A program made the translations under genes and the position numbers. 64,000 bases of DNA from Phyllobacterium phragmitis. GTDB lineage: Bacteria; Pseudomonadota; Alphaproteobacteria; Rhizobiales; Rhizobiaceae. Location of the stretch: contig NZ_PVBR01000020.1 of the NCBI RefSeq assembly GCF_002980495.1, positions 38,408 to 102,407 on the forward strand. The letters are read 5' to 3'. Numbering within the stretch: position 1 is the stretch's first letter; every line of letters starts with the position of its first letter. Below, one piece after another: positions 19,779 to 28,607 of this stretch. The notes beneath the pieces were generated by a model. That model was not told the origin of the DNA. It saw only the letters and a list, made by a program, of their open reading frames with translations, and searched no databases.

Positions 19779-20893
19779 CCGAAGCCATTCTACCACCCAT
19801 CGCCATGCTGGCGGAGCTGACGCATCGCTGTCCGCTGCAATGCGCCTATTGCTCCAATCCGGTCGAGCTTTTGAAAGCCAACCGGGAAATGGGAACGCAA
19901 GGCTGGCTTGCGCTTTTCGAAGAGGCAGCGGATCTCGGCGTCCTGCAGGTGCATCTCTCAGGCGGCGAGCCGACGCTGCGCAACGATCTGGCCGAAATCA
20001 TCGCTTGCCTGGCTGGACGCGGTGTCTACACCAATCTGATCACGGCGGGCGTCGGCATAGCGGAAGGGCGGATCGAGGCGTTCGCAGCGGCGGGGCTGGA
20101 CCATGTCCAGCTCAGTTTCCAGGGCGCGCATCCCCAGACGACCGAGAAGATCGGCAATCATCGCGGCGCGCATGAAAAGAAGGTCGAAACGGCAAGGCGT
20201 GTGCGTGAAGCGGGCCTGCCTCTGACGATCAATGCGCCGATCCATCGCCACAACATGCATGAGGTGCCGGATTTCATCGAAATGGCGCTGTCGCTCGGCG
20301 CTGAAAGGCTGGAGATCGCCAATGTGCAATATGCCGGCTGGGCGCTCGTCAATCGCGATACGCTGATGCCGGACAGGGAATCCGTCGCCGCCCAGGTGCA
20401 GATCGTCGAAGAGGCGCAGGAGCGGCTGCGCGGCATCATGACGATCGATTTCGTGACGCCCGATTATTTCGCGATCTACCCGAAGCCCTGCATGGGCGGC
20501 TGGGCGCGTGATGCATTCATGGTGGCGCCGGACGGAACGGTTTTGCCCTGCCACGCCGCACACACCATCAAATCCCTGCATTTCGAGCAGTTCGGCGATT
20601 GGAGCCTTGGCGATATCTGGCGCGATTCTCCGGCTTTCAATGCGTTCCGGGGAACGGACTGGATGGCGGAGCCATGCCGGAGTTGCGAGCGGCAGGAGAT
20701 CGACTGGGGCGGCTGCCGCTGCCAGGCGATGGCCATTGCCGGCGATGCCGCGGCGACCGATCCGGCCTGCATCAAATCGCCCCTGCATGCGCGCATGGGC
20801 GCGCTGATCGATGAAGCGGCGAGGATGAGCAACGTGCCCGGTGATGCCGGGTTTCAGTATCGGCGGATCGGGAAAGTCGTGGAGCCTACCTGA
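19775..20893 (+). CDS. pqqE: PqqE, radical SAM PqqA cross-linking enzyme
   Basis: Radical SAM enzyme that joins the Glu and Tyr side chains of PqqA. 372 residues from ATG 19775. The cluster motif CPLQCAYC gives C19, C23 and C26. The C-terminal SPASM region has several cysteines (CHAAHTI, CRSCERQEIDWGGCRCQA) for auxiliary clusters. The frame is open a little further upstream but ATG 19775 overlaps the pqqD stop (ATGA) as expected in this operon. Confidence 0.96.
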   Translation: MTEAILPPIAMLAELTHRCPLQCAYCSNPVELLKANREMGTQGWLALFEEAADLGVLQVHLSGGEPTLRNDLAEIIACLAGRGVYTNLITAGVGIAEGRIEAFAAAGLDHVQLSFQGAHPQTTEKIGNHRGAHEKKVETARRVREAGLPLTINAPIHRHNMHEVPDFIEMALSLGAERLEIANVQYAGWALVNRDTLMPDRESVAAQVQIVEEAQERLRGIMTIDFVTPDYFAIYPKPCMGGWARDAFMVAPDGTVLPCHAAHTIKSLHFEQFGDWSLGDIWRDSPAFNAFRGTDWMAEPCRSCERQEIDWGGCRCQAMAIAGDAAATDPACIKSPLHARMGALIDEAARMSNVPGDAGFQYRRIGKVVEPT

Positions 20894-21189
20894 ATTCTGT
20901 GCCGTTGTTGTGGCGGAGAGGACGAGGCATGGCAACTGTGACAAGCACAGGCCCGGGCACAGGAATGACGGAGAGGTTGGATCACTTTTGCCTACATATC
21001 GTTCTGCAGGCGGAAATGTACCGTTCTGCAGACGAAACCGTCGAGGATTGACACCAACAGCCAAACTCCCGTCATTCCTGTGCTTGTCACAGGAATCCAG
21101 GCCTCAACGATGCCGTAGCCGCTACGGCGAAATAGCGTTGCTATACCGACGTAACGAGAGCCATCGCTTCGGTGTGAAAATGAACGCCT
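20894..21189. repeat. Intergenic palindromic repeats (CACAGGAAT family)
   Basis: Between convergent pqqE and the exported protein. Contains CTGTGACAAGCACAGG near 20937 and CATTCCTGTGCTTGTCACAGG near 21072, opposite-orientation members of a family found again near 50308, 56615-56775 and 60460. A second part (21105-21180) resembles the element at 12320-12410. No gene is supported. Confidence 0.75.
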
Positions 21190-21825
21190 CTACTCCTTGA
21201 TCATCGACTGGCTGATGGTGTTTGCGAGCTTGTAGAGCCGCTGTTCGATGATCGTCGGCACCTCGCAGATATAGGTCAGCGATTGCGCCCGCTCTTCGAA
21301 AATCCGCGTCTCCCAGGTCAGGCGATCGTTGCGTTTGGCGAGTTCCGCCTGGTCGGCATCGGGCTTTGCCCTGAGCGCATCGGCTTCCTGCGCTGCCTTA
21401 CGAAGATCGGCCGCCATGTCGCGCTGCTTGGCCGCATAGCGTGAAATCCCCGAGATGACCTGTTGGCGCTCCCAATTGAGCTTGTCGAAGACGCCCTGGA
21501 AAACCTGCATCAGCTTGCCATTGACCTCCTCCCTGGGAAGACCGGCGACATAGCTCGCCAGCATCTTCTGCGCGTCCTCGATCGAATTGCGCCGCGCCGC
21601 CATTTCCGTGGCCAACTGGGATATCGCGGGATCATCGGCCCATTTCGCAGCATTTTCCGGCAGCTCCGGCCCCGTCCATACCTGTGCGATGGAAAGCTGC
21701 GGAACCTTGCGCTGGATGCAGGGCCAATCGGGGTCGGTATTGGCGGCGGCGAAAACCGGCGCCGGCGATGCGGCAGCGAGCAGCAGGGCGGTGAACCCGC
21801 GAAGTAAAAGGCTTGAACGTCTCAA
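21190..21825 (-). CDS. Exported helical protein in Lut-like operon
   Basis: 211 residues with a signal peptide (LLLRGFTALLLAAASPAPVFA). The mature part is largely helical, with IEDAQKMLASYVAGL and a charged stretch AAKQRDMAADLRKAAQEADA that looks like a coiled coil. One Cys is in WPCIQRKVPQ and another in YICEVPTIIEQ. The start is TTG 21825, overlapping the permease stop and preceded by GGGAGGAAATAG. It is last in the operon and occupies the position of LutG-like exported proteins. Biochemical role unknown. Confidence 0.75.
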   Translation of the reverse strand: MRRSSLLLRGFTALLLAAASPAPVFAAANTDPDWPCIQRKVPQLSIAQVWTGPELPENAAKWADDPAISQLATEMAARRNSIEDAQKMLASYVAGLPREEVNGKLMQVFQGVFDKLNWERQQVISGISRYAAKQRDMAADLRKAAQEADALRAKPDADQAELAKRNDRLTWETRIFEERAQSLTYICEVPTIIEQRLYKLANTISQSMIKE

Positions 21826-22691
21826 CTATTTCCTCCCGTATCCTGTTTGCGGATGATGAGACCTCTTGATGGGTCATAGGCAAGGATGGCGCCGCCGAGG
21901 AAAACCAGCGTGAACGCCGCGACGACAGCGAGCGAGGTCCATTCGATCTGGCCGTAAAAGGCAAAGCGGACAAGTTCGACCGCATAGGTGAATGGATTGA
22001 GCAGGCAGATCTTGTAGAGCAGCGGACTTGCCTCCTGAACGCGCCAGAGGGGGTAGAGGGCGGAAGAGGCGAAATACATCGGGAAAATCACGAAATTCAT
22101 GATTCCGGCGAAATTTTCGAGCTGCTTGATCAGCGATGAAAGGAACATGCCTAAAGCGCCCAGCATGAGCCCGGCGAGAAACAGCGCCGGCAGGATCATG
22201 AAATAGCCGATGAGCGGCGCCTTGACGTCCCAGAACCAGGCGATGGCGAGAAACACATAGACCTGGATCAGTGAAACCGCGACGCCGGCCAGGAGTTTCG
22301 ATACCAGCAGGAACCAGCGCGGAAACGGGCTGACGAGGAGCGTGCGCATGTTGCCCGTCTCCCGGTCATAGACCATGGAGAGCGACGACTGCATGCCGCT
22401 GAAGAGAAGGATCATGCCGCACAGGCCGGGCGTGATATAGACCTCGTAGAGCACATAGGTCTGGTAGGGCGGAATGATGGAAACGCCCAGCACCTGCCTG
22501 AATCCTGCGGCGAATATGAAGAGCCAGAGCAGGGGGCGCACCAGCGATGAGATGAAGCGTTCGCGCTGATTGAGATAGCGCAGGCCCTCGCGGACCAGAA
22601 TGCCCTTCAGGCAGATCAGGTAATGGGGGAGACCGAAGCCGGTGCGCTCCGCCATTGTTGCATCTGGAACGGGTTGAGCCATATCGGTCAT
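21822..22691 (-). CDS. ABC-2 type permease, PedC/LutF-like
   Basis: Inner-membrane protein of 289 residues with about six hydrophobic segments (for example PLLWLFIFAAGFRQVLG, ILPALFLAGLMLGALGMFL and FAGIMNFVIFPMYFASSALYP), typical of ABC-2 transporters. It matches the permease family tied to PQQ alcohol dehydrogenases (PedC). In Pseudomonas putida and Methylorubrum the corresponding systems are linked to lanthanide uptake. ATGA overlap with the ATPase gene upstream. Confidence 0.88.
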   Translation of the reverse strand: MTDMAQPVPDATMAERTGFGLPHYLICLKGILVREGLRYLNQRERFISSLVRPLLWLFIFAAGFRQVLGVSIIPPYQTYVLYEVYITPGLCGMILLFSGMQSSLSMVYDRETGNMRTLLVSPFPRWFLLVSKLLAGVAVSLIQVYVFLAIAWFWDVKAPLIGYFMILPALFLAGLMLGALGMFLSSLIKQLENFAGIMNFVIFPMYFASSALYPLWRVQEASPLLYKICLLNPFTYAVELVRFAFYGQIEWTSLAVVAAFTLVFLGGAILAYDPSRGLIIRKQDTGGNS

Positions 22692-23500
22692 GGCTGTTCC
22701 TCCTGCACCGGAGGCGGGGACGGTGGTTGCGAGCCGGTCAGGCGGGCGAAGGCGTCATTGATCGTCCTGGCGCCCGTCGCGGCGACCACATCTTCCACGC
22801 GGCCATCGGCCATGAGCCTGCCCTTGTGGAGAATGATCACCTGATCGGCGTCGCTGACCTCATCGATCAGATGCGTCGCCCACAGCACACTGATGCCGTC
22901 CTTGCGTACGAGCTCGCGGATATCGGCCAGGATGGTGGCGCGTGATTTGACGTCGAGGCCGACGGTTGCCTCATCGAGTAGCAGAAGCGAGGGGCGGTGA
23001 AGCAAGGCGCGGATGATCTCGACGCGCCGCATCTGCCCGCCCGACAGGCTGCGCGCCTTGTCGTTCAGGCGGTCGCCCATATCGATCGATTCCATCAGGG
23101 TCTCGATCCGCCGGCGGGTTTCGCGCCGGCCGATACCATGAAGAGAAGCATGATAGGAGAGGTTTTGCCGCACGGTCAGGTCGAGATCGAGCGTGCGCGC
23201 CTGAAAGACGATGCCGAGACGGCGCAAGGCATCGCCCGGTTTGCGGCTGATATCGTGGCCGAAAACGCGAATTTGCCCGCTGCGTGTCGCAAACAGGTGG
23301 CTGATGAGCGAAAACAGCGTCGTCTTTCCCGCTCCGTTCAGCCCAAGCAGCACGGCAAAGCGGCCCGGCGCGATGGTGAAGGATACCGCGTCGAGCGCCT
23401 TTCGCGCGCCATAGGCATGACCGACCGACATCAGTTCCAGCGCCGGGATCGGCGGCGTCTCGTGCCGCGTCTCTATATTCCGTCCGGCATTGATGTTCAT
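22688..23500 (-). CDS. ABC transporter ATP-binding protein, PedB/LutE-like
   Basis: A 270-residue nucleotide-binding subunit. Walker A GLNGAGKTT, signature LSGGQMRR, Walker B LLLLDEATVGLD, and switch His in WATHLIDEV are all canonical. I start at ATG 23500, seven bases after GGGAGGC; the open frame extends upstream but that part has no domain. It overlaps the permease gene and is separated from the upstream operon genes by a 347-base gap that holds a dispersed repeat. Confidence 0.9.
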   Translation of the reverse strand: MNINAGRNIETRHETPPIPALELMSVGHAYGARKALDAVSFTIAPGRFAVLLGLNGAGKTTLFSLISHLFATRSGQIRVFGHDISRKPGDALRRLGIVFQARTLDLDLTVRQNLSYHASLHGIGRRETRRRIETLMESIDMGDRLNDKARSLSGGQMRRVEIIRALLHRPSLLLLDEATVGLDVKSRATILADIRELVRKDGISVLWATHLIDEVSDADQVIILHKGRLMADGRVEDVVAATGARTINDAFARLTGSQPPSPPPVQEEQP

Positions 23501-23847
23501 CGGGGTTGCCTCCCGGCGATAGCGTAAGCCGCTATCCGCCCGTTTCGCAGTGTCTCGCGGCGGCGAGCACTTGTCAGACCTAGAGCGTGCCGCATTCAAT
23601 CGTAACCATTGCTCTCGCTCTAACTCTTTGTTTTACGCATTGTCGCGGGCGTCAAATGAAGTCATTTGACTGCGAAATGCTTTAACTTGAAAAAGCCTCC
23701 CCCTAGCCGTCATTCTCGGGCTTGTCCCGAGAATCTGCTGCGCTATCAGGACGGCAATTGCTTTTCTTTTTCCTTATGGCAGATTCTCGGGACAAGCCCG
23801 AGAATGACGGCAGGGTAAGGGGCGTTGTTCTGCAAGCGTTTCAAACT
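23501..23847. repeat. Gap inside Lut-like operon with TTCTCGGGCTTGTCCCGAGAA repeat (copy 1)
   Basis: 23704-23816 holds an inverted-repeat element: TTCTCGGG-CTTGTCCCGAGAA on the left and its complement on the right, with CTGCGCTATCAGGACGG and a T-rich spacer between. The same element occurs at about 31138-31250, 40446-40565 (reversed) and partly at 58985-59059. The rest (23580-23700) has TAGAGCG...CTCTAA type rhizobial sequence. No gene is supported. The element may separate expression of the two halves of the operon. Confidence 0.8.
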
Positions 23848-24336
23848 CTATTTGATGACGATCTTGCCCTTCATCCCCTTGTCGGCCAGGTCCGGAACCG
23901 ACCATGTGTATTCGCCGTGCCTGACGGCGGTGAACTGAACGTTGATCGTGCCTTCGGCATCGAATTCCAGCCATGCCGGCGCGCCGTTCATGTGGACTTC
24001 AAGATCGTTGATGACGATCTGGTTCATCCAGACATTGCGGAAAAGATCGGTGACGAACTTGTACTCCAGACCGGCGGCGGAGGTGATCTTCCAGCGATAG
24101 CCCTGGCCCGCGACCAGTTCAAAATCCTTCTGGTTGACGGCGAAATTATCGTCCTTCGATCCGAGGATCAGTTCGGGAACATTCTTGCTGGCGAGGGTGA
24201 TCTTGGGCTGCTCCTGCGTCTGAGCGGCTTCCGGCGCGTCATCATCATCGTCATCGTCGGCCTGTGCGAAGGCGGCGGGCGAAGCGATCACGACGCCGAG
24301 CAGGGTGGCAAAAGCGAGAATGCTGTATTTTGACAT
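23848..24336 (-). CDS. Exported cupredoxin-like protein with poly-Asp N terminus
   Basis: 162 residues. Signal peptide to about residue 24 (ASPAAFA), then seven consecutive aspartates D27-D33, then a beta-rich domain with cupredoxin flavour (ELVAGQGYRWKIT, VQFTAVRHGEYTWSVPD, GKIVIK at the end). The usual type 1 copper ligands (Cys-xx-His-xxx-Met) are absent. It lies between the propeller and ATPase genes of a Lut/Ped-like lanthanide transport operon, in the place of LutD-like periplasmic proteins. A metal-binding role for the acidic run is inference. ATG 24336 follows GGGAGGACTCC. Confidence 0.8.
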   Translation of the reverse strand: MSKYSILAFATLLGVVIASPAAFAQADDDDDDDAPEAAQTQEQPKITLASKNVPELILGSKDDNFAVNQKDFELVAGQGYRWKITSAAGLEYKFVTDLFRNVWMNQIVINDLEVHMNGAPAWLEFDAEGTINVQFTAVRHGEYTWSVPDLADKGMKGKIVIK

Positions 24337-24366
24337 GGAGTCCTCCCAGTTGTTGCTTGAGTAGAA

Positions 24367-25341
24367 TCAGTTCGGTGCCACAGCGACACCCCAGGGCAGC
24401 GCCCCGACCGTTACGGATTTGACCGGTTCATCGGCCTCCGTATCGATAAAGGTAACATCATTCGACAAGCCATTGGTGCTGATGATGAATTTTCCATCAG
24501 GCGTGAAGGCGAGCTGCCAGACCCTTTGGCCAACGAGAACATATTTCTCGACCTCGTAGGTCTCGGCATTCACCACGGCAACGCGATTTGCGGGCCCGAG
24601 CGCGACATAGGCTTTCTTGCCGTCGGCCGAGATGCGCACGCCGACGGGCTGGATCGCCTCCGACCGTAATCCCTGGATTTCGAAGGTGATCTTGTGTTTC
24701 ACTTCGCGCGTCTGATTATCGATGACCGAGACGGTTCCACCGATCTCGGCCGAAACCCAGACTTCCGACCCATCCGGCTTGAATTCGGCGAAGCGTGGAC
24801 GTGCATCCACCAGCACATTGTCGGTGATCTCATGCGTCGAGGTGTCGATGAAATGCGCCATGTTGGTCGTCTCTGAGGTGTTGACCATGGTCTTGCCATC
24901 GGGGCTGATGCCCATGCCCTCCGGCTCGACGCCCACGGGGATCTCCGCGATCATGCTCTTCTTTTCGACGTCGATGGCGGTGACGAGATTATCGTCCTCA
25001 TTGGCGACGTAGAGCGTCTTGCCGTCAGGCGACAGGACGAACAGCTCGGGATCGGGACCCGACGGCAAAGAGCCGATGATTTCGTGGGTCGCCGTGTCGA
25101 TGATTTCGACCGTGTCGTCATCGCTGGCGCAGACATAAAGGAATTTTCCGTCGTGGGAGACGGTGATGCCGCGCGGCCGTTGACCGACATCGATGGTCTT
25201 GACTACCTCCATCGTCGCGGAATCAACGATCGTGACCGTGTTGTCCTTCTCGTTGGAGACATAGACCATATTTGCCCATGCAGATTGTGCAGAAAATTGC
25301 AGTGCCGCCGTCACTGCGAGCATACTCATGTGACTTCGCAT
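24367..25341 (-). CDS. YVTN/PQQ-associated beta-propeller protein
   Basis: 324 residues with signal peptide (AALQFSAQSAWA). Repeats of the pattern VSNEKDNTVTIVD, YVCASDDDTVEIID, YVANEDDNLVTAID, VWVSAEIGGTVSVID recur about every 42 residues, giving a seven-bladed propeller. It matches the PQQ-dependent catabolism-associated beta-propeller family, a partner of Ped/Lut ABC systems. I choose ATG 25341 after GGGAGGACGATA; a TTG at 25359 is in frame but would lie before the ribosome binding site. Confidence 0.88.
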   Translation of the reverse strand: MRSHMSMLAVTAALQFSAQSAWANMVYVSNEKDNTVTIVDSATMEVVKTIDVGQRPRGITVSHDGKFLYVCASDDDTVEIIDTATHEIIGSLPSGPDPELFVLSPDGKTLYVANEDDNLVTAIDVEKKSMIAEIPVGVEPEGMGISPDGKTMVNTSETTNMAHFIDTSTHEITDNVLVDARPRFAEFKPDGSEVWVSAEIGGTVSVIDNQTREVKHKITFEIQGLRSEAIQPVGVRISADGKKAYVALGPANRVAVVNAETYEVEKYVLVGQRVWQLAFTPDGKFIISTNGLSNDVTFIDTEADEPVKSVTVGALPWGVAVAPN

Positions 25342-25355
25342 TATCGTCCTCCCAT

Positions 25356-26594
25356 TCAATTCAACTTACATTTGCTCTCCGGCCTGTCTATGCCCAGCGT
25401 ATCGAGCTCGCTGTATTGATGCAGAAAGCCCTCCTGCGGTGAGGTGGAGACGACGCCGCGACCGTCTGCAAGCAGGATCGGCTGGCGCAATTGCCAGTTC
25501 CAGTTGCGGAAGGTGACTTTCTGGCCCTTGAAAGCCGCGATCGAGAAATCGTCTTCCTTGATGAAAGCCTCGATTTTCGCAGGATCGTTTTCATCGATGT
25601 GGGTTGCCGCCTCGCCGAGGATCCGCACGGCCGTCCAGGCCTGCATGTCCTTGGAAAGCATCCGGCGCTTGGTTGCCTTGAGGAAGCGGCTCTGGATCTG
25701 CGATCCGCCCCACTGCTCGCTTGCCGGATGCCAGCTCGACGCAATGAGGCCGGCGGTGCCTGCGACCGGGCGCGGCGTCCAGGTGCGATAGGGAACATAG
25801 CTGCCGAAGACTTCGCTTTCGTCTGCGACGATGACCACGTCATGTTCCGGCAGGTTTTGGGTGAAGACCGGCATCTGCTTTTGCACCTGGATGACGCCGG
25901 TATCGGTGCGCCGCGCGGAGCCGCGATCCTCGTACAGACGCTCCTCGACGATGGTCGCGCCGAAGCGCGTGGCGGCACGGCGGATCGCATCGGCATAGAG
26001 TTGGTCGGGCTCATGCGAGCCATAGAGCAACACCCATTTGCGCCATTGCTTCCAGACCAGATATTGGGCCAGCCCATCGGCAAGCATGGTGCGGGTCGGC
26101 GCTGTATGGAAGATATTGGAGCGGCAATTCTCCTCGCGAAGGCTGTCGTCCGTGGCGCCGACATTGAAGAGCAGGGCGCCATTATCGCGCGCGAGATCGG
26201 CGATCGACATCAACTGACTGGCGGATATGTCGGTCAGGATAAAGCGGTCGCCGCGCGCAAGCATTTCCTTGAATGCCGGCACGACATCGGCGTCGAATTT
26301 CGTCTCGGTGACATCGAGCGTGAAGGTCTGGCCGAGGAATTTTCCCGTCGTATTGTTGTCGTTGATGGCGACATTCGCGCCGGCGACGCCTTCGTCGCGC
26401 GGCGGCACATCGAGCACCGACAGGGCCAGTTGCGGCTCATAGGCCCGCAGATAGCCGATCTGGATATCGAGGGTGGGCTTTTCGGGTTTTTCTGTCGAAG
26501 ATTGCTGCGCCTGAACTCCCGACGCGTTGACGCAGAGCAAAAAAAAGCCGAATAAAAACGTGGGAGTGTTTGGCACCATACTCTTCATGACCAT
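25356..26594 (-). CDS. Periplasmic binding protein, PedA1/LutA-like
   Basis: About 412 residues with signal peptide (FLFGFFLLCVNASGVQAQQ). The fold is a type I (Leu/Ile/Val-like) binding protein: IQIGYLRAYEPQLALS, DISASQLMSIADLARDNGALLFN, WVLLYGSHEPDQLYADAIRRA. It matches the family of PQQ alcohol dehydrogenase system ABC binding proteins. First gene of the Lut-like operon. The start is uncertain: ATG 26594 or 26588, or GTG 26615; no strong ribosome binding site is visible. The ligand is inferred to be lanthanide-related from the homologous systems. Confidence 0.85.
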   Translation of the reverse strand: MVMKSMVPNTPTFLFGFFLLCVNASGVQAQQSSTEKPEKPTLDIQIGYLRAYEPQLALSVLDVPPRDEGVAGANVAINDNNTTGKFLGQTFTLDVTETKFDADVVPAFKEMLARGDRFILTDISASQLMSIADLARDNGALLFNVGATDDSLREENCRSNIFHTAPTRTMLADGLAQYLVWKQWRKWVLLYGSHEPDQLYADAIRRAATRFGATIVEERLYEDRGSARRTDTGVIQVQKQMPVFTQNLPEHDVVIVADESEVFGSYVPYRTWTPRPVAGTAGLIASSWHPASEQWGGSQIQSRFLKATKRRMLSKDMQAWTAVRILGEAATHIDENDPAKIEAFIKEDDFSIAAFKGQKVTFRNWNWQLRQPILLADGRGVVSTSPQEGFLHQYSELDTLGIDRPESKCKLN

Positions 26595-26748
26595 ACCATT
26601 CGGACTTGCCGCCACGGGGTGGTGACAGTCGCATTCAGATCGTAGTAGGTGCCCATAATGTTTTTAAACGACCTTGCCGTAATCTCAAGTGATAAACTGA
26701 TTTTTCCAGGTGGAGGGATATCTTCCATGGCCGCCCGGGGGGCTGCTC

Positions 26749-27942
26749 ATGACTAAAATGCTGGCAAGCGTTCAGGACCTGAAAGAAGCGGAAATCGCTT
26801 TGAAGAGCGGGGCCGATATCATCGACCTGAAAGACCCTGACAATGGGGCGCTGGGAGCGGTGACGCCTGAAACGATCAGAGAAGTGGTTGATTTCGTTGC
26901 GGGTGCGCGCCCGGTGAGTGCGGCCTGCGGCGATCTTCCGATGGAACCGGAGATCGTTTTGCGGCAAGCCGGGGAGATCGCAGCCACCGGCGTTGAATAT
27001 GTGAAGGTCGGATTTTTCCCGTCGGGCCGCCTGACCGATTGCATCGAGGCGCTGAAAGATCTCGCACAACACAAGAAATTGATCGCCGTCCTGTTTGCCG
27101 ATCATGCCTATCCGGACGATCTGCCGTCGGCCTTTGCCGCAGCCGGTTTCCATGGCATCATGATCGATACGGCAGACAAATCGGGCGGGCGGCTGCTCGA
27201 TCATTTAAGCCCCGACCGGATCGGCAATTTCATCAGATCAGCGCATGACCAGCATCTGGTGGTAGGTGTCGCAGGGTCGCTGGAGGCGCCGGATATTCCG
27301 AGGCTGCTGGTCTTCATGCCAGATTTTCTCGGCTTCCGCGGGGCTTTATGTGAAAGCCAGAAGCGAAATGCCGGAATCGACCAGGCGGCGACGGCCAGGA
27401 TCAGGGCGCTCATCCCCGAGGAGCAGCCGCCGGAAACCGGGGTCTCGCGCGTCGATTACCAATTGCTGGCGGCGAGGGGCTATTTTCCCAGCCCCGAAGA
27501 TTCCAAGCTGGGCACCGACAAGATCTTCGTCCGCGATTTCGTCCTGCCGGTCCAGATCGGCACCTATAGTTTCGAGCATGGCAAGGCGCAGAAGGTGCGT
27601 TTCGACGTGACCGCCGACGTGCTGCGCGTGACGCTCAATCCGGAGGATATGCGCCACGTCGTTTCCTATGATCTGATCATGGACGGGATCAGGAGCATCG
27701 TCGCGCGCGGGCATATCGAACTGGCCGAAACATTGGCGGAGCAGGTGGCGGCCTTCGTTCTGGAACACCCCCGCGTCACGCGGGTCGTGGTGCGTGCGGA
27801 AAAGCTCGAGCTCGGGCCGGGCGGCGTCGGGGTCGAGATCGAGCGCAAGCGTGAGGCGCAAAGCGCATCCAAGCCGCGCAGTTCTTCTGTGAATGCTGGA
27901 GCGACACACGCCCATGGAGGCAGAAAAGGCGGTCATTCATGA
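26749..27942 (+). CDS. MfnB-FolB fusion: furan synthase plus dihydroneopterin aldolase domain
   Basis: 397 residues. Residues 1 to about 230 match (5-formylfuran-3-yl)methyl phosphate synthase (MfnB), the first step to the furan of methanofuran/methylofuran: DIIDLKDPDNGALGA with the conserved Lys (K28), AVLFADHAYP and a VAGSLEAPDIPRL loop. Residues about 260-375 match dihydroneopterin aldolase (FIRDFVLPVQIGTY-like start, VSYDLIMDGIRSIV, ETLAEQVAAFVL, VVVRAEKLELGPG), a pterin step needed for H4MPT. The join supplies two cofactors of the C1 pathway from one polypeptide. Start ATG 26749 follows a G-rich site; ATGA overlap with the next gene. Confidence 0.9.
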   Translation: MTKMLASVQDLKEAEIALKSGADIIDLKDPDNGALGAVTPETIREVVDFVAGARPVSAACGDLPMEPEIVLRQAGEIAATGVEYVKVGFFPSGRLTDCIEALKDLAQHKKLIAVLFADHAYPDDLPSAFAAAGFHGIMIDTADKSGGRLLDHLSPDRIGNFIRSAHDQHLVVGVAGSLEAPDIPRLLVFMPDFLGFRGALCESQKRNAGIDQAATARIRALIPEEQPPETGVSRVDYQLLAARGYFPSPEDSKLGTDKIFVRDFVLPVQIGTYSFEHGKAQKVRFDVTADVLRVTLNPEDMRHVVSYDLIMDGIRSIVARGHIELAETLAEQVAAFVLEHPRVTRVVVRAEKLELGPGGVGVEIERKREAQSASKPRSSSVNAGATHAHGGRKGGHS

Positions 27943-28607
27943 GCCCTGTGAATGCGGTGGTCGTGAAACTGGGAGGCAGCACGGCGGGACATGATGAATT
28001 GCAGCAATGGATCGAGGTTCTTGCAACGGCGCGGTTTCCGCTGGTCGTCGTGCCGGGTGGCGGACCTTTCGCTGATGAGGTGCGCGCCCTGCAAAAGCCT
28101 CTGGCCTATTCGGATGATGTCGCCCATGACATGGCTATCCTGGCGATGGACCAATTCGGCCTGGTGATCGCCGAGCGTCATGAACGGCTGCGTCCGTGCC
28201 GTTCGCTGCAGGCCATCAGGCAGACGTTGGATGCAGGTGACATTCCCGTCTGGCTGCCCTCGCAGATGACATGGGATGCGCAGGACATTCCCCGCTCCTG
28301 GGAGGTCACTTCGGATTCGCTTGCCGCATGGTTCTGCGGGCAATGGGGTGCGAAGCGGCTGCTTTTAATCAAGCAGACCAATATCTTTCTGCAACATATC
28401 AGCCTCTCGGGTCTAGTCAGATCAGGCATTGTCGATCCGCTGCTGCCCGACATGCTGGGGCATGATATCGCGCTGCATCTCGCAGGGCCGCAGACGCTCG
28501 GCAGCGTCGCCGGGGATTTGCCTCTGGCGGATATTCCGGGGGTGATCATGCGCAACAAAATAGCCGATGAGGGGGAAATGGCCGATGAGGAGATATTCGG
28601 GCGATGA
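27939..28607 (+). CDS. Amino-acid-kinase family protein, MfnE-like
   Basis: 222 residues of the amino acid kinase fold: VVVKLGGST at the N terminus (phosphate loop), VVVPGGGPFADEVR, and EVTSDSLAAWFCGQWGAKRLLLIKQ, where the S/D and Lys contact ATP. In methanofuran synthesis MfnE, a kinase of this fold, phosphorylates aminomethylfuranmethyl phosphate. Position directly after the MfnB fusion supports the same role for bacterial methylofuran, though the substrate is inferred. Confidence 0.8.
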   Translation: MSPVNAVVVKLGGSTAGHDELQQWIEVLATARFPLVVVPGGGPFADEVRALQKPLAYSDDVAHDMAILAMDQFGLVIAERHERLRPCRSLQAIRQTLDAGDIPVWLPSQMTWDAQDIPRSWEVTSDSLAAWFCGQWGAKRLLLIKQTNIFLQHISLSGLVRSGIVDPLLPDMLGHDIALHLAGPQTLGSVAGDLPLADIPGVIMRNKIADEGEMADEEIFGR

